Assembly: GCA_023439305.1 (NCBI GenBank) | Contig: JAEXOO010000042.1 | Coordinates: forward strand, 60,760 to 124,759 | DNA length: 64,000 bases | DNA from: Pseudomonadota bacterium | Lineage (GTDB): Bacteria > Pseudomonadota > Gammaproteobacteria > Burkholderiales > Burkholderiaceae_B | Direction: 5' to 3' | Part shown: one piece after another, positions 33,755 to 41,769 of the stretch | Position numbering within the stretch: the stretch's first letter is position 1 | Layout of the letters: the number at the start of each line of letters is the position of its first letter | Notes under the pieces: model-generated | What the model was told of the DNA's origin: nothing | Seen by the model: only the letters and a program-made list of their open reading frames with translations | Database searches by the model: none | Position numbers and translations under genes: made by a program

Positions 33755-34522
33755 TCAGGCCCGTGCGGCCATGCCCGCCTCGTGCTCGGCATGCGACAGA
33801 TGGGCAAACTCCCCCGTGAACGCTTTGCTGACGGGATACGCCAGGTCTCCATGTTTGCTGGTCTGTGCGCCAAGCCCTACCAGGGCTTCCGCCAGTTTGA
33901 CGGCTGCGGCCACCCCTTCCACGATGGGCAGCCCCACTTCGCGGGAAATCTGCTCAGTCAGATCGGCCATCCCGCCGCAACCCAGCACAATAGCGCCTAT
34001 ACCGTCTTCGTCCCGGGCGCGCTTGCATTCCGCAATAATGGCCTCCAGCGCCAGCCCAGGTTGTTCCTCCAGTTCCAGAACCGGGATCTCCGCAGCGCGC
34101 ACACGCTTGCAATGCCCTTGGAAACCGTACATCTGCAACAGATGCTCTGCAATGACACAGGTACGCGTCAGAGTGGTGACAATGGAAAAACGCGTGCTGA
34201 TGAAGCTGGCCGCATGGAAAGCGGCCTCGGCAATGCCGATCACTGGCGCACGGGTCAGCTCCCGCGCCGCCAGCAAGCCCGGATCACCGAAACACGCAAT
34301 GATGTAGGCATCGGCCCCGCCTTGCTGCTGCGCCTGGCGTATTTCCTCCAGGACACCGACCGCGCTGATGGCCTCGTCAAAATGGGACTCGATCGATACC
34401 GGGCCGCTGCGCGGATTGCTGGCACTGATCAGTGTGCCCGGCGCCGCCACCCGCCGGGCGGCCAGCTCGATCTTATGCGTCATGGACGCCGTGGTATTGG
34501 GATTGATCAGCCGAATCTGCAT
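33755..34522 (-). CDS. Asp/Glu/hydantoin racemase family protein (allantoin/hydantoin racemase-like)
   Basis: A 255-residue protein with the family start MQIRLINPNTTASMT. The two-base catalytic cysteines are placed as expected: the first in ADAYIIACFGDPGL (about 79) and the second in AIVLGCGGMADL (about 188). Related enzymes racemise 5-substituted hydantoins or allantoin. With allE next door, allantoin racemase (HpxA-like) is the most natural reading, but hydantoin racemase is equally possible. GGAG precedes the ATG, and the GntR gene ends exactly at its start, so both are probably one transcript. Confidence 0.85.
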   Translation of the reverse strand: MQIRLINPNTTASMTHKIELAARRVAAPGTLISASNPRSGPVSIESHFDEAISAVGVLEEIRQAQQQGGADAYIIACFGDPGLLAARELTRAPVIGIAEAAFHAASFISTRFSIVTTLTRTCVIAEHLLQMYGFQGHCKRVRAAEIPVLELEEQPGLALEAIIAECKRARDEDGIGAIVLGCGGMADLTEQISREVGLPIVEGVAAAVKLAEALVGLGAQTSKHGDLAYPVSKAFTGEFAHLSHAEHEAGMAARA

Positions 34523-35311
34523 TCAAAGTCTCCGTTTTTTCTGTGTTGTGGTTTTGCCTGCCGGGGACAGGGATTGGTAGGCCCGGGAATCAAATTGACT
34601 TAGCACCGCCTTCAGATCAAAGGGTTCGGCGGGGCTGGGCTCCTGCACCACGCTGCGCTCCACATCTTTCAGGTGGGTCTCCATCCACACACGGGCCTCG
34701 TCCGCACGGCGCTCACGCAACAGCGGCAGGATCTCGCCATGCTTGCTGGGCGGGCAGCCGCAGCTGTGCGGCGCGCCGAACGTGGCGATGACCAGCGAGG
34801 TGCGCGCCACCAGATCGCTCAGAAAGTGGCTGATGATCTCGTTATCGGCCAGTCGCGCCAGGGCCAGGTGGAACTGGCCTGACAGATAAATGGCGCGGCG
34901 GCGGTCATCGTCGCGCTCGGCCTGATTTTCCTGCTCCAGCAAGACTTCCAGCTCACTCAAGCGCTCCGGCGTAACTTTGGCGACGATGGACGCAATGGCC
35001 CCGCATTCCACGATCTGGCGCGAGGCGAATAGATCGCGGGCATCTTTGAGCGTGGGCTGGGCGACGCTGGCACCATGATTCATGCGCACATCCACCAGGC
35101 CTTTATGCGCCAGCTTCTGCAGCACCTTGCGAATACTGGTGCGGCTGACGCCGTAGGTTTCCGCCAGGGTGTCTTCGGGGAGTTTGGTGCCCGGCTCCAG
35201 CTGCAAGCCCACGATCGCCATGTACAGATGCGCGAAAATACCGTCATCCTTGGTCTGGCGCGTGTCATCCACTTCGTTCAGCACCGGGTCGAGTGATATT
35301 TTCCTGTTCAT
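34523..35311 (-). CDS. GntR/FCD-family transcriptional regulator
   Basis: A 262-residue regulator. The winged HTH at about 25-90 includes LPEDTLAETYGVSRTSIRKVLQKLAHKGLVDV. The C-terminal FCD domain has the metal-site-type residues (RQIVECGAIA, SGQFHLALARLADN, then HGEILPLLRERRADEA). FCD regulators of hydantoin and purine clusters sense small organic acids or ureides. I chose the ATG at 35311, preceded by GGATACAAG; the frame is open to 35362 but a direct repeat likely to be operator lies there. It is divergent from the symporter operon and upstream of the racemase gene. Confidence 0.9.
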   Translation of the reverse strand: MNRKISLDPVLNEVDDTRQTKDDGIFAHLYMAIVGLQLEPGTKLPEDTLAETYGVSRTSIRKVLQKLAHKGLVDVRMNHGASVAQPTLKDARDLFASRQIVECGAIASIVAKVTPERLSELEVLLEQENQAERDDDRRRAIYLSGQFHLALARLADNEIISHFLSDLVARTSLVIATFGAPHSCGCPPSKHGEILPLLRERRADEARVWMETHLKDVERSVVQEPSPAEPFDLKAVLSQFDSRAYQSLSPAGKTTTQKKRRL

Positions 35312-35312
35312 C

Positions 35313-35346
35313 TTGTATCCAATAAATAAATTAAATCGTATCCAAT
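35313..35346. repeat. Direct repeat next to the GntR start
   Basis: TTGTATCCAAT (35313-35323) and TCGTATCCAAT (35336-35346) match at 10 of 11 bases, with starts 23 bp apart. They sit immediately upstream of the regulator's own ATG and share the TTGTAT core with the palindrome at 35543-35551, so autoregulatory binding is plausible. Confidence 0.45.
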
Positions 35347-35525
35347 TTTCGATCAACTTCAAGCACTATATAACAGCAACATCAGAATGTCAGCTCTTGT
35401 TCAGGAAAGATAGATACGTTGAAAAATACGAAACCAGGCTTGGAATCTCGATAACGTCCAGGTTCCGAAGCTCATGCTCACAGGGATCTAGGGAAAACGC
35501 TAGTGTCGGAAAACTACTTTATGCC

Positions 35526-35551
35526 TATAATTCGACACATGGTTGTATACA
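35526..35551 (+). promoter_or_regulatory. Symporter operon promoter with GntR-type operator
   Basis: Perfect -10 TATAAT (35526-35531) with a weak -35. TTGTATACA (35543-35551), containing the palindrome TGTATACA, covers the predicted start site, a typical repressor position. Related palindromes of the form TGTATACA are known sites of several FCD regulators. Confidence 0.5.
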
Positions 35552-35778
35552 TTATCGAATGAAAAATTGCACAATCTGATGCACTTCCATCAGATAAAGT
35601 TAGCTCCGTAACGCCGACAACAATAACGCAGAATGGGCCTGCCGGAGACACAAGAACGTGATGCCTGACCGGCGCCTGCCGGCTGGCCACGCTGAAGCGC
35701 TGCATCGCCCCGGCGATGCACGCGTCCTTTCCATGTGAACCAAGAAAACGCGCCGATACAGGCGTGGAGGAGACGGCT

Positions 35779-35907
35779 ATGTCCGAATACGGCCTGGCAA
35801 TTTTCATTTTTGCCCTCGGGGCGGGAACCTCGCTGCTGCTGGTGGGGTACATCATGCGCAACTACTTCCGCTACAAGCGTGAAGACGGCATCGTCAAGGA
35901 GCAGTAG
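35779..35907 (+). CDS. 42-residue single-TM protein ahead of the symporter
   Basis: A short ORF missed easily by length cut-offs: GGAGGAG lies eight bases before the ATG, the best ribosome-binding site in the operon. One TM helix at about 5-25 (GLAIFIFALGAGTSLLLVGYI) is followed by a basic/acidic tail (NYFRYKREDGIVKEQ), predicting an N-out, C-in topology. It ends 2 bp before the symporter ATG, so tight coupling is expected. I know no named family; by position it is a candidate accessory subunit of the symporter, comparable in idea to small partner subunits of other SSS carriers. Confidence 0.7.
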   Translation: MSEYGLAIFIFALGAGTSLLLVGYIMRNYFRYKREDGIVKEQ

Positions 35908-35909
35908 CC

Positions 35910-37343
35910 ATGGAGACGACTTTCATTTCTCCCGGCCTGGCCCTGGCTATCATCGGACTGATGTCCGTGATGATCCTGGGCTTCGGCGTCTACGTGAGCA
36001 AGCGCCACGTCAAGAATGCCAACGACTTCCTGTATGCAGGACGCAATGTGGGTCTGGCGCTGGGCACGGCTACGCTGGTAGCGGCCTGGATCACGGGCAA
36101 CACCACCATGGCCGCTCCCGAGCTCGCCTATAACGTGGGCCTGATCGGCTCGCTGGCCATCAGTACCATGGGCTTGTCGCTGGCCATGTTCGCCCCCTTG
36201 GCCAGCCGGATCAAACGGCTGATGCCCCAGGGCTATTCCAGCGGCGAATTCATCCGCCGCCGCTACGGCGACCTGGCCTGGAAACTGTACTTGGTCCTGG
36301 CCGTGTACTACTTCCTGGGTTTTCTGGTGACGCAGGCCATGGCCGGCGGCATTTTGCTGCAGGCGCTGTCGGGGGTGGACTACAAGATCGGCATGCTGAC
36401 CATCATGGCCGTCTGCACCTACTACACCCTGAAAGGCGGCCTGAAGGCCATCCTGGCCACCGACTTCCTGCTCAGCCTGATCATTCTGGGCACGCTGTTC
36501 GCGGTAGCCGCCTGGTCCTACTGGAATTTCGACCTGAGCCAGATCTATACCCAGACCGCCGAATTGCGTCCGTCCACATTGAACATCCTGACCGCCGCCG
36601 GCCTGATGTTCGTCGGCGGCAACTTCCTGTTCGGCTGCGGCGAGATCTTCCATAGCAACATCTGGTGGCAGCGCGTCTATGCCTCCAGCGAACGCACGGC
36701 ATCGCGCTCCTTCGTGCTGGCCGGCCTGATCTGGTTTGCCGTACCCATCGTGGCCGGCTCTCTGGCGTTCATCGCCATCAGCCAGAAGTACAGCATCCCC
36801 CAGGTGAACATGATTTTCCCCGTCGTGGTGTCCCAGATCATGGGCGCAGGCGGAGCCGTGCTGGTGCTGATCATCATCTACGCCGCCCTGGCTTCCACCG
36901 TCAGCTCGCTGCTGACCGGCGCCGCCGGCCTGATCGTCAATGACATTTATCGTGGCGTGATCAATCCCCAGGCCAGCGATCAGACGGTACAACGCTACGT
37001 GCGCTACGCCATCATCGTCCTGGCGATCGTGACCGCCGCCATTGCCTGGAACCCCTACGAATCCATGTACCTGGTGCTGCTCTTGACCGGCCCCGCCGTG
37101 GCCGCCATGATCTGGCCCATCGTCTTCGGCATCTATACCCGCGAAACCAATCAAAGCTCGGCCTTCTGGGCGATGCTGCTGGGCACCGTCGCCGGACTGG
37201 CCGCCTACTTCTGGATTTCGCCCTACGCCGCCGCCATCGTGTCGGCCGTGCTCTCGGGACTGGTGGTCTACCTGAGCACCTTGATGAATCCGAATCGCGC
37301 CTTCCAATGGCGTCAACTGGACCACGAGCCTGCCGGCCGCTAA
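35910..37343 (+). CDS. Sodium:solute symporter (SSS) family transporter
   Basis: A 477-residue inner-membrane carrier with about 13 TM helices. The family features are the unwound TM1 region LVAAWITGNTTMAAPELAYNVG, YSSGEFIRRRYGDLAWK, AVCTYYTLKGGLKAILATD, and the Na-site helix IYAALASTVSSLLTGAAGLIVNDIYR. The text resembles the urea/ureide side of the SSS family more than proline or sugar carriers, but the substrate is not decided. It lies between two tiny TM-protein genes and ahead of a deaminase gene, so a purine base, ureide or hydantoin is the likely cargo. It is probably repressed by the GntR protein. Confidence 0.9.
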   Translation: METTFISPGLALAIIGLMSVMILGFGVYVSKRHVKNANDFLYAGRNVGLALGTATLVAAWITGNTTMAAPELAYNVGLIGSLAISTMGLSLAMFAPLASRIKRLMPQGYSSGEFIRRRYGDLAWKLYLVLAVYYFLGFLVTQAMAGGILLQALSGVDYKIGMLTIMAVCTYYTLKGGLKAILATDFLLSLIILGTLFAVAAWSYWNFDLSQIYTQTAELRPSTLNILTAAGLMFVGGNFLFGCGEIFHSNIWWQRVYASSERTASRSFVLAGLIWFAVPIVAGSLAFIAISQKYSIPQVNMIFPVVVSQIMGAGGAVLVLIIIYAALASTVSSLLTGAAGLIVNDIYRGVINPQASDQTVQRYVRYAIIVLAIVTAAIAWNPYESMYLVLLLTGPAVAAMIWPIVFGIYTRETNQSSAFWAMLLGTVAGLAAYFWISPYAAAIVSAVLSGLVVYLSTLMNPNRAFQWRQLDHEPAGR

Positions 37344-37360
37344 GCCGCCTGGAGACCAAC

Positions 37361-37498
37361 ATGACCGAATTCGTCCTGAACTTCAATCAGTCCATTTTCA
37401 GCCTCGTCATCATTGGCGCCATCGCTGGCGTCGGAGGCACTCTGCTGTTCCTGGTGGGGATCTTGCTCAAAGAGATCCGCAACGGGGAACTGTGGTAA
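37361..37498 (+). CDS. 45-residue single-TM protein after the symporter
   Basis: The ATG at 37361 follows GGAG by six bases. MTEFVLNFNQSIFS leads into a glycine-rich TM helix (LVIIGAIAGVGGTLLFLVGILL, about 15-36) and a short charged tail KEIRNGELW. The architecture parallels the 42-residue protein upstream (M-S/T-E start, one helix, charged tail), so the symporter is bracketed by two mini-proteins. It is 17 bp after the symporter stop and 15 bp before the deaminase start. No named family is recognised. Confidence 0.68.
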   Translation: MTEFVLNFNQSIFSLVIIGAIAGVGGTLLFLVGILLKEIRNGELW

Positions 37499-37513
37499 TT
37501 CAAGGAGTCAACC

Positions 37514-37999
37514 ATGAACGATAAAGACTATCTGATGCAATCAATCCGCATCGCGGAAGAGAATGTGGCGCGTGGCGGCCAACCCTTCGGGGCCGTGCTG
37601 GTGCGCGACGGACAGGTGTTGGCCGAGGGCGTGAACGAAACCTATATCGACCACGACCCTACCGCCCATGCCGAAATCCAGGCCCTGCGCAATGCCAGCC
37701 GTCAATGGCGCGAAAGCAGCCACCCCGGCACTACCATGTATGCCAGCGGCATTCCCTGCGCCATGTGCATGTCGGCCATGATCGCCGCCGGCGTGGATCG
37801 CGTGGTCTACTGCGCGGGCGACGATGCTGGCGCCCCGTATGGCTGGTCCACGGCGCACCTGTACGAGCGCATGCAGCGCCAGTTCGGCGATCAGGGCATC
37901 ACGGTGGAGCACATGCCCTTGCCCGATAAGCAGCCCGTCTTTGAAGCCTGGAAAGAGCGCTTCGGAATGGGACCGAACGACGGGCTGAAGTTGGACTGA
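37514..37999 (+). CDS. CDA-fold nucleobase/nucleoside deaminase (guanine deaminase-like)
   Basis: A 161-residue zinc deaminase. The motifs are PTAHAEIQAL (zinc His and catalytic Glu, about 55) and PCAMCMSAM (two zinc Cys, about 83-86). The length and C-terminal FEAWKERF resemble Bacillus-type guanine deaminase. Oddly, the residue preceding PC is Ile (ASGIPC) where most relatives have Glu (CEPC), which may mark a different substrate. GGAG precedes the ATG. As last gene of the symporter operon it probably deaminates the imported compound or a product, releasing ammonia. Confidence 0.85.
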   Translation: MNDKDYLMQSIRIAEENVARGGQPFGAVLVRDGQVLAEGVNETYIDHDPTAHAEIQALRNASRQWRESSHPGTTMYASGIPCAMCMSAMIAAGVDRVVYCAGDDAGAPYGWSTAHLYERMQRQFGDQGITVEHMPLPDKQPVFEAWKERFGMGPNDGLKLD

Positions 38000-38009
38000 G
38001 CCCTTTTCG

Positions 38010-38036
38010 AACCCGCCTTACGGCGGGTTTTTTTTG
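38010..38036 (+). terminator. Intrinsic terminator of the symporter-deaminase operon
   Basis: Arms AACCCGCC/GGCGGGTT with loop TTAC and a T-run, 11 bp after the deaminase stop. Confidence 0.9.
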
Positions 38037-38098
38037 ATTTCATGCTCCGACGCTCGCTGTTTCATTCACATCACGATTGCCCTTTTACGATTTCCCCA

Positions 38099-38154
38099 TT
38101 GCTCATTACCCAGAATTTTCTGATAATAAAAAGCTAATGCGAATTATTATCATT
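38099..38154 (+). promoter_or_regulatory. Promoter with Fur box for the TonB-dependent receptor
   Basis: -35 TTGCTC (38099-38104), 17 bp, -10 GATAAT (38122-38127). AATGCGAATTATTATCATT (38136-38154) is a near-consensus 19-bp Fur box placed over the predicted start site. Iron-replete Fur would block transcription. The receptor GTG follows 20 bp later. Confidence 0.75.
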
Positions 38155-38174
38155 AATATTTATAGGGGTATTCT

Positions 38175-40358
38175 GTGCCTTTGCCGTCCCGTCCGTCGAC
38201 TCAGACCTGCATCGCCCTGACCCTGCTGTCCATGTTCGGCACGGCCCAGGCTCAACACTCGGACGAAAGCGCCACCTTGGCGCCCATCACCGTCAAAAGC
38301 TCCGGACAGCAGGACGCGGTCGGATACGTCGCACAGGACAGCGTCACGGCCACCAAGACCGACACGCCCATCATCGAAATCCCCCAATCTATTTCCGTCA
38401 TCACGCAAGACCAGATGCGCGAACAAGGCGCGCAGACCCTGAACCAAGTTCTGCGCTATACCTCCGGCGTCGCGCCCGAAACACGCGGTGCGGTGGCCTC
38501 CCGCCTGGATCAGTTCAATGTGCGCGGATTTTCCGCCACCACGCTGCTGGACGGCATGCGCGTATTCGGCTCGCGCGACGCCTTACCTCAAACTGACGCC
38601 TATCGCTTGCAGCGCGTGGATGTGCTGAAGGGACCATCCTCTGTCATGTTCGGTCAAGGCGGCCCGGGCGGCGTGGTGAACCAGATCAGCAAGCGCCCCA
38701 CCCGCGAGCGCCTGAACGAAGTAGAACTGCAACTGGGCGATCACCATTACCGCCGCGCAAATATGGATTTCTCGGGCGCCGTGGATAAAGACGAACAATG
38801 GCTGTACCGCCTGACAGGCTCCATCTACAAATCCAACGGCCAGATCAACGAGACCCGCGAAGAGCGTTATTTCATTGCGCCGGCGCTGACCTGGCAGCCC
38901 ACGGCCGACACCCGCCTGACACTGCTGGCAAACTTCCAGCGCGATCCCCACATGGGGTCTTATGGGTCGGTGCCCGGCATACGCAGCGTGTTCGACGCCC
39001 CCGATGGCATCCGCCTGGATCCGGACTTCTATGACGGCGACGCCGACTTCGAAACCAGCGACCGCCGCCATCAGTCCATCGGCTACGAATTCGAGCATCG
39101 ATTCAATCCTGCCGTCACCGTGCGTTCGCAAGCGCGCTACCTGCATGCCGAAGGTATCTACCGCAGCGTCTATTCCAACGGCTATCTGCCCGGCGACAGC
39201 AGCTACCGCTATCTGAAGCGCAGCAAGGGCGGCACGGACGTCAACATGGACAGCTACACGCTGGACAACAATATCCAGGGCCGTTTTTCGACTGGTGCGC
39301 TGGATCACACGCTGGTAGCCGGCGTGGACTTCGCCCACCTGCAATCGGACACCCTGGCCAGCAGCTTCGATGCCGCCCCCCCGCTGGATATTTTCAATCC
39401 CGATTACCGGCAGCCTATAGGCCCGGTGAACTGGATCAGCGACACCCGCCAGCGCCAATACCACACCGGCATCTACCTGCAGGACCAGATCCAGATCGAC
39501 AAGTGGTCGCTGCTGCTGGGCGGGCGCTATGATTGGGCGCGCACCGTATCGGAGGCGCGCAGCCTGAGCAACGGCGCAATCACGCCCTCAGCAACCCGCT
39601 CCAAAGCCTTCACCGGACGGGCGGGCCTGATCTATAACTTCGACAACGGCGTCGCCCCCTACTTCAGCTATGCCGAATCGTTCGAGCCGCAGTCGGGCAC
39701 GGACGCACAAGACAAGCCATTCGACCCCTTGCGCGGCGAGCAATTTGAAGTCGGCGTGAAGTACCAGCCGCCCGGCACCCGCTCCCTGTATTCGGCCGCA
39801 CTGTTCGACATCCGCCGCAAAAATATGCTGACCGCCATCCCCGGCTGCGTCGGCTCCAAATGCCAGGAACAGACGGGCGAAGTACGCACTCAAGGCCTGG
39901 AGCTGGAAGCCCGCAGCGAATTTGCCCAGGGACTGAGCCTGATTGCTAACTATTCCTACATCGCCAACGAATACACCAAGGACAACGCCACCCCCAGCCG
40001 CCCCAGCCTGGAAGGCATGACGCCCTACGGCACGCCCAAGCACCAGGCCTCGGTCTGGGCGCGCTACCAGCTCCAGTCCGGCCCGCTCAGCGGGCTGGGC
40101 ATGGCCGCTGGGCTGCGCTATCGCGGCACCAGCTACGGCGGCTCCTACAACAACTTCAAAGTCCCGGCCAGTACGCTGGTGGATATGGCCCTGGACTATG
40201 ACCTGGGCCGGGCCAGCCCTGCCCTGAAAGGCATGGACGTGGCGCTGAATGTCTCCAACCTTTTCGACACGCGCAATATCAGTTCGTGCACGTCGGAAGA
40301 GTGGTGCTGGTATGGCTACCAGCGCAGTGTGAAAGCCACCTTGCGCTATCGCTGGTAA
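38175..40358 (+). CDS. TonB-dependent siderophore receptor
   Basis: A 727-residue outer-membrane receptor starting at GTG (AGGGG upstream). Signal peptide to about residue 26 (ending GTAQAQ). The plug domain (about 55-170) shows PQSISVITQDQMREQG, LRYTSGVAPETRG, and VDVLKGPSSVMFGQGGPGGVVN. A 22-strand barrel follows, ending in the canonical aromatic residue (LRYRW). The text falls with FhuA/FpvA/FcuA-like ferric hydroxamate or mixed siderophore receptors. No siderophore synthesis genes are nearby, so it probably takes up a foreign siderophore. Control by Fur is predicted from the box upstream. Confidence 0.93.
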   Translation: MPLPSRPSTQTCIALTLLSMFGTAQAQHSDESATLAPITVKSSGQQDAVGYVAQDSVTATKTDTPIIEIPQSISVITQDQMREQGAQTLNQVLRYTSGVAPETRGAVASRLDQFNVRGFSATTLLDGMRVFGSRDALPQTDAYRLQRVDVLKGPSSVMFGQGGPGGVVNQISKRPTRERLNEVELQLGDHHYRRANMDFSGAVDKDEQWLYRLTGSIYKSNGQINETREERYFIAPALTWQPTADTRLTLLANFQRDPHMGSYGSVPGIRSVFDAPDGIRLDPDFYDGDADFETSDRRHQSIGYEFEHRFNPAVTVRSQARYLHAEGIYRSVYSNGYLPGDSSYRYLKRSKGGTDVNMDSYTLDNNIQGRFSTGALDHTLVAGVDFAHLQSDTLASSFDAAPPLDIFNPDYRQPIGPVNWISDTRQRQYHTGIYLQDQIQIDKWSLLLGGRYDWARTVSEARSLSNGAITPSATRSKAFTGRAGLIYNFDNGVAPYFSYAESFEPQSGTDAQDKPFDPLRGEQFEVGVKYQPPGTRSLYSAALFDIRRKNMLTAIPGCVGSKCQEQTGEVRTQGLELEARSEFAQGLSLIANYSYIANEYTKDNATPSRPSLEGMTPYGTPKHQASVWARYQLQSGPLSGLGMAAGLRYRGTSYGGSYNNFKVPASTLVDMALDYDLGRASPALKGMDVALNVSNLFDTRNISSCTSEEWCWYGYQRSVKATLRYRW

Positions 40359-40465
40359 ATCTGCAAGACGCCCTTCCGATTACGGGATTCAGGTGTCTCA
40401 AACGTCTTTATTAATAAGCCATCCGTTCTTTGGCCCCTTACAACAACCTTTTGAAAAGGAAATCC

Positions 40466-41629
40466 ATGACCTCGAAACGCCCTGTCCCGCTGAAGATGCT
40501 GTTCGCCTCTGTGCTGGGCGCGCTCTTGCTGAGCGCCTGCCAGACTCCGCCGACGGCGCAGAACGCGGCCCCTGTCCAAACTGCGGCAGCGGCCGGCTCG
40601 CAGCCGTCATTCCGCCAGGACATCATCGCCGGCGCCTACGAAGTCCTGGCCGCCCCCGACAGCAAGCAATTGTTCGTGGCGGCCACGCCGGTTTTCGAAG
40701 ACCGCACTCCCGGCTACGTCCATGTTCTGGATCAGGACACCTTGCGCGAATCCCAGCGCATCCAGTTGCCGCGCCGCGCTTTTGCCCTGGGCCTGAATAC
40801 GCGCACTCACACCCTGTACATCGGCAATACACTGGACGGCTCACTGACGGCTCTGGACAGCCGCAACGGCGCCATCAAGCACACCATCCAACTGGGCAAG
40901 GCCACACCCAAGGGCGGCTACGAGCACACCCGCAAGGTCATCGTGGATGAGCAGGACAACCGCATCTTCGTCACGAACCCCTCCGAGCCAGGCCGCGTCT
41001 GGATTGTGGACGGCGCGCAAGGCCGCCTAGTGCACAACATCGCCAATGTGGGCATGTGGCCAGCCGGCGCTGCCTACGACTCGAAAACCAAGCGCCTGTA
41101 CGTAGGCCAAGGCGGAAAAGACGAAATCGCCGTCATCAACCCTGCATCGGGCACTGTTGAGCAGCGATTCAGCACCGGTGACGCCGTAGGCGCCAAACGC
41201 GAGGATTCGCGCCACTTCTTCGTCAATATCGCCCTGAACAGCGATGGCCAGAAGCTCTACGCCGCCGACGCCAACACCGGCAAGCTCTATGTATTCGACA
41301 CCACCAGCGGCAAGGTACTCAATACCGTGGAAATCGGCCTGGGACTGCTGGACGTGGTCTACAACCCCGCGCGCCAGGAGATTGTACTGACCAACCGCGG
41401 CGTGGATCGCGAGCATCCAGACGGCGTTGGCGCCGTTACCATCGTGGATGCCAACAGCCTGGCCATCAAGCAGCGTATTGACGCTCCTGTACACCCGAAC
41501 AGCCTGTCGCTGAGCGCCGACGGCCAAACCTTGTTCGTCACGATCAAGGCGCCCCATGGCGATAAGCACGCCGACGCCCGCAAGGGCGCGCTGGACAGCG
41601 TGCTGCGTATTGATCTGAAGCAGGTCTAG
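40466..41629 (+). CDS. YncE-like beta-propeller lipoprotein
   Basis: A 387-residue secreted protein with a lipoprotein signal (MLFASVLGALLLSAC, lipobox LSAC, Cys about 26) and seven-bladed propeller repeats: blades carry forms such as RTHTLYIGNTLDGSLTALDS, TKRLYVGQGGKDEIAVINP and GQKLYAADANTGKLYVFDT. YncE-type proteins are iron-regulated in E. coli; their role is unclear, with DNA binding and periplasmic partners both proposed. It lies 107 bp after the receptor, without a terminator between them, so it is probably in the same Fur-controlled transcript. AAGGA precedes the chosen ATG. Confidence 0.85.
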   Translation: MTSKRPVPLKMLFASVLGALLLSACQTPPTAQNAAPVQTAAAAGSQPSFRQDIIAGAYEVLAAPDSKQLFVAATPVFEDRTPGYVHVLDQDTLRESQRIQLPRRAFALGLNTRTHTLYIGNTLDGSLTALDSRNGAIKHTIQLGKATPKGGYEHTRKVIVDEQDNRIFVTNPSEPGRVWIVDGAQGRLVHNIANVGMWPAGAAYDSKTKRLYVGQGGKDEIAVINPASGTVEQRFSTGDAVGAKREDSRHFFVNIALNSDGQKLYAADANTGKLYVFDTTSGKVLNTVEIGLGLLDVVYNPARQEIVLTNRGVDREHPDGVGAVTIVDANSLAIKQRIDAPVHPNSLSLSADGQTLFVTIKAPHGDKHADARKGALDSVLRIDLKQV

Positions 41630-41713
41630 AACCTGTTGCGCCACTGCTGCACTGGCCCATGCCCTGCGGCAAGGCAATGTCTCGATACCGGGGGCAACAC
41701 AAACCCGCAAGAT

Positions 41714-41752
41714 AAAAAAATCCCCCTGCCGCTTCTGCGACAGGGGGATTTT
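41714..41752. terminator. Bidirectional terminator between the YncE-like gene and ilvD
   Basis: Arms AAATCCCCCTG/CAGGGGGATTT with an inner CGC/GCG pair; seven T follow on the minus strand (ilvD) and four on the plus strand. Confidence 0.85.
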
Positions 41753-41769
41753 CTATCGGACGGTCTGGC

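Larger units (their letters stand above)
35312..35778. promoter_or_regulatory. Divergent control region between the GntR gene and the symporter operon
   Basis: 467 bp with no gene. The two candidate operator clusters listed separately lie at each end of its AT-rich part. From about 35580 to 35778 it is an untranslated leader of roughly 240 bases for the plus-strand operon, GC-rich again. I see no clear riboswitch or terminator in it. Confidence 0.4.
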
